A DNA stretch of 18,652 bases from DATJFQ01 sp035495555 (lineage in GTDB: Bacteria; Acidobacteriota; Vicinamibacteria; Vicinamibacterales; 2-12-FULL-66-21): contig DATJFQ010000033.1 in NCBI GenBank assembly GCA_035495555.1, positions 1 to 18,652 of the forward strand, given 5' to 3'. Positions 16,766 to 18,652 of the stretch are shown in pieces. Each line of letters opens with the position of its first letter. Positions within the stretch are counted from its first letter, which is position 1. Under the pieces are notes generated by a model. That model was not told the origin of the DNA. It saw only the letters and a program-made list of their open reading frames with translations, and ran no database searches. The position numbers were made by a program, and so were the translations under genes.

Positions 16766-18652
16766 TTACTGGCCGCCGGGCCGCTCGAGGCGGAACGGCC
16801 GGGTCATGGTGCCGACCCGCTGGCCGCCCACCATGATGGTGGCCCGCGCGAGGTACTGGCCCTCTGGCAACAGCCGGAGCGGCACTGACGCCGACGCGGC
16901 ACGAACCAGGGGATCCGATCCGGTGGGCTGGAGGACGGCCGTGGCCTGATCGACGATCGTGTCGGCGCCCGCGGGAACGACCTCGATCGTGACGCTGGTG
17001 CGGTCGAACCCCGGGGGACCGTCCGCGAAGAGCTCCATATACGCGTGCAACTGCCCTCGGACGTTGCCGCTGACCGTCGGAGCGATCGAGTCCGGTGTCG
17101 CGCCGTGCTGTTCGTCGCCGCCGATCATCAACTGGGTGGCCCGAAAGCGGCCCATCCGCGTCATGTACGCGCGCACGGCGCGTTCCACGCTCCCGCGGTG
17201 GCCGGCTTCGTCCACCATCGCGGCTTTCAGCAGATACGGTCCGGGATCGAGCAGCAGCGTGGCGAAGTACGATCGCTTGGTCGTATTCAGGCCCGCCGGC
17301 GTTTCGATCGACGGCTGGTAGAACGTCGCGGCTGTTGTCCCATTCATCTGCCGCGCCACCAGACCGAGCGCCAGCCTGCCCCGCGCATCGGCTGGATCGA
17401 CTTCCAGCGCGACGAGCAGCCGGATTTTCGGGGAGTCGGGGTCCTGGAACGCGTACGACGTGATCATGAAGGGCAAGCCGGTCGCAATCGCCGGACTGCG
17501 AAGCAGTTCGGCGATGACACGCTCCGGATTGGCGGGCGCCGCGTTCTCGACGCTGAACTGCGTGCGCGATCGCACCTCGAGGCCATGCCGCCTGACTGTG
17601 ACGGAGATCCGGTGGGATTTCCCGTCGCGGTCGCCCGGCGCCGGCTCGAACCCGAGCAGGTAGTAGCCAGACAATTCGGACCCGAGGCGCGCGAAAGACG
17701 AGTCGGGATCGGAAATGATCGGAAATACCTCGCCGCCGGCCAGGTGTGTCACGAGTTTGAGACCGGTCTCCTGAACGATCCGCTCGCGCGCGAGATCCTG
17801 CGGCGCGCGGATCTGCGACGCGTCCAGGTCGGAGGGCTCCGGTTTCAGCGCGTAGATCGTCGTGTGCGCAGACGCCAGCGCGGGTCCGAGGCCGTCGAGG
17901 AGGGCGCGGTCGCCGTCGACGACCAGCCCGTCGGAGATGAGCACAATCGTTTTCGGCGTTTCGCTCGAACCGAAGCGATTGAGCAATCCGAGCAGACCGT
18001 TGACGGTCTGCCGCGCGCGCACATGGGTCACGGCCGCAACCGTTGCGGCGTCGTCCTGGACCTGACGCCGGCATGTGGCCTGCTCCGACATGCCGATGGG
18101 CGCCGCGCCCCCGCCGTTGACCGCCGCGCCGCCGCACTCGCGGTCGAGCGTCTCTTCGATCGCCATCCGGTTGCCGCGCTCGAACTCGAGCGCTTCCGCG
18201 ATGCCGATGGATTTCGGGGTGGGCGCGCGGGTGGCCTGCCCGTCAAGGTGCTGGAGTGCCGCTTTCACCGCGTCGTGTGCGGTGGTGAACTCCACGTTCG
18301 GGCCGTCGGGCAGCGAGAACACCCCAACGCGATCGGCGGGCTCGAGCCGATCGACGAACCGGGCGGCCGCCGTGAAGACGTCCTTCGCGCGCACGGGGGC
18401 GATGCTGCCTCGATCGACCACGATCGCGATGAGGCGGCCGGGGACGCCCTCCACGTTCGACGTGTAGTCCTCCGCCATGCCCGCTGCACGTGAATCCGAG
18501 TGGTTGAGCGGGATGAACTTGGCCGAGGCGATCGTGCGGCTCTGGCCGTCCACGGTCAGCGCGAAGTCTGTCGCGCCGAGATCGTGAACGGGTTTTCCGC
18601 TGGCGTCGATGACGGTGACGTCGACCGAGACGACTTCGACCGCGGACTTGAA
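16766..18652 (-). CDS. Secreted VWFA-related domain protein (copy 2), 5' truncated by the window
   Basis: The frame is open through the window end, so the start and signal peptide lie beyond 18652; about 628 residues are visible. The first ones, 'VEVVSVDVTVIDASGKPV', match copy 1 near its mature N-terminus, so little is missing. The VWA segment repeats copy 1 almost word for word: 'LIAIVVDRGSIAPVRAKDVF', 'SSETPKTIVLISDGLV', 'ELSGYYLLGFEP'. The end is 'GTMTRPFRLERPGGQ'. Only two cysteines are visible (codons at 18134-18136 and 18071-18073), separated by 20 residues, against 18 in copy 1. The metal site is likewise DRGSI. The 85-base gap to the barrel gene holds a possible promoter, so it may or may not share a transcript with the rest. 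By eye more than half of the aligned residues are identical between copies, indicating a gene duplication. Confidence 0.85.
   Translation of the reverse strand, partial: FKSAVEVVSVDVTVIDASGKPVHDLGATDFALTVDGQSRTIASAKFIPLNHSDSRAAGMAEDYTSNVEGVPGRLIAIVVDRGSIAPVRAKDVFTAAARFVDRLEPADRVGVFSLPDGPNVEFTTAHDAVKAALQHLDGQATRAPTPKSIGIAEALEFERGNRMAIEETLDRECGGAAVNGGGAAPIGMSEQATCRRQVQDDAATVAAVTHVRARQTVNGLLGLLNRFGSSETPKTIVLISDGLVVDGDRALLDGLGPALASAHTTIYALKPEPSDLDASQIRAPQDLARERIVQETGLKLVTHLAGGEVFPIISDPDSSFARLGSELSGYYLLGFEPAPGDRDGKSHRISVTVRRHGLEVRSRTQFSVENAAPANPERVIAELLRSPAIATGLPFMITSYAFQDPDSPKIRLLVALEVDPADARGRLALGLVARQMNGTTAATFYQPSIETPAGLNTTKRSYFATLLLDPGPYLLKAAMVDEAGHRGSVERAVRAYMTRMGRFRATQLMIGGDEQHGATPDSIAPTVSGNVRGQLHAYMELFADGPPGFDRTSVTIEVVPAGADTIVDQATAVLQPTGSDPLVRAASASVPLRLLPEGQYLARATIMVGGQRVGTMTRPFRLERPGGQ
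18368..18436. repeat. Direct DNA repeat within VWFA copy 2 (partner at 14644-14713)
   Basis: This is the second member of the repeat pair, in direct orientation. Recombination between the two copies would remove the barrel and TlpA-like genes and leave a single hybrid VWFA gene. Confidence 0.7.

Noticed and set aside
15580..16836. Plus-strand open frame of ~418 codons opposite the barrel gene
   Set aside because: Arg-rich shadow. The minus-strand gene has a signal peptide, a strong ribosome site and a coupled neighbour.
17045..18493. Plus-strand open frame of ~482 codons opposite VWFA copy 2
   Set aside because: The minus-strand frame is conserved with the paralogue at 13063-15027, while the plus-strand translation is compositionally biased shadow sequence.
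1..18652. CRISPR array, tRNA or rRNA genes, insertion sequences
   Set aside because: No regularly spaced repeats, no cloverleaf with a CCA-type end, no rRNA-like stretches, and no transposase or terminal inverted repeats were seen.

Overview
The window is GC-rich, densely packed and bacterial. Its gene content is typical of soil Acidobacteriota and points most strongly to the Vicinamibacteria/Luteitalea side: an Oar-like TonB-dependent receptor, CRTAC1/ASPIC-UnbV FG-GAP proteins, a multihaem cytochrome fused to TPRs, and 'VWFA-related' secreted proteins. That placement is inferred from gene families; no rRNA or marker gene is present. Nine protein genes fill almost everything. The two outermost ones run off the window, and the longest gap is about 130 bases.

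Left part (plus strand, 1-4019): the C-terminal beta-barrel of a TonB-dependent receptor, then a secreted GH3 beta-glucosidase-type enzyme. The gap between them holds a short CAAAGATCG tandem repeat and a G/C hairpin. Together they look like an uptake and glycan-processing pair, but the receptor's substrate is unknown.

Middle part (plus strand, 4084-13020): a tightly coupled four-gene operon. It encodes (1) a membrane-anchored protein with five TM helices, five CXXCH haem sites and C-terminal TPRs; (2) an exported CRTAC1-like seven-motif FG-GAP protein with an ASPIC/UnbV domain; (3) a 1126-residue protein combining TPRs, FG-GAP repeats, ASPIC/UnbV and a further ~430 residues that I cannot name; (4) a cytoplasmic nitrilase-superfamily amidase. 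Each gene's start codon overlaps the previous gene's stop codon (TGATG or ATGA). I infer one functional unit in the periplasm/envelope, with the amidase as the odd partner.

Right part (minus strand, 13063-18652, convergent with the middle operon): two paralogous secreted VWFA-related proteins flank a small pair, an outer-membrane beta-barrel-like protein and a TlpA-type thiol-disulfide protein that overlap by ATGA. Each visible VWFA protein has only two cysteines, at matching positions. This makes a functional link to the TlpA-like protein between them plausible.

The best candidates for undescribed biology are the cytochrome/CRTAC1/amidase operon, the unnamed C-terminal region of the 1126-residue protein, and the VWFA-barrel-TlpA-VWFA cassette.
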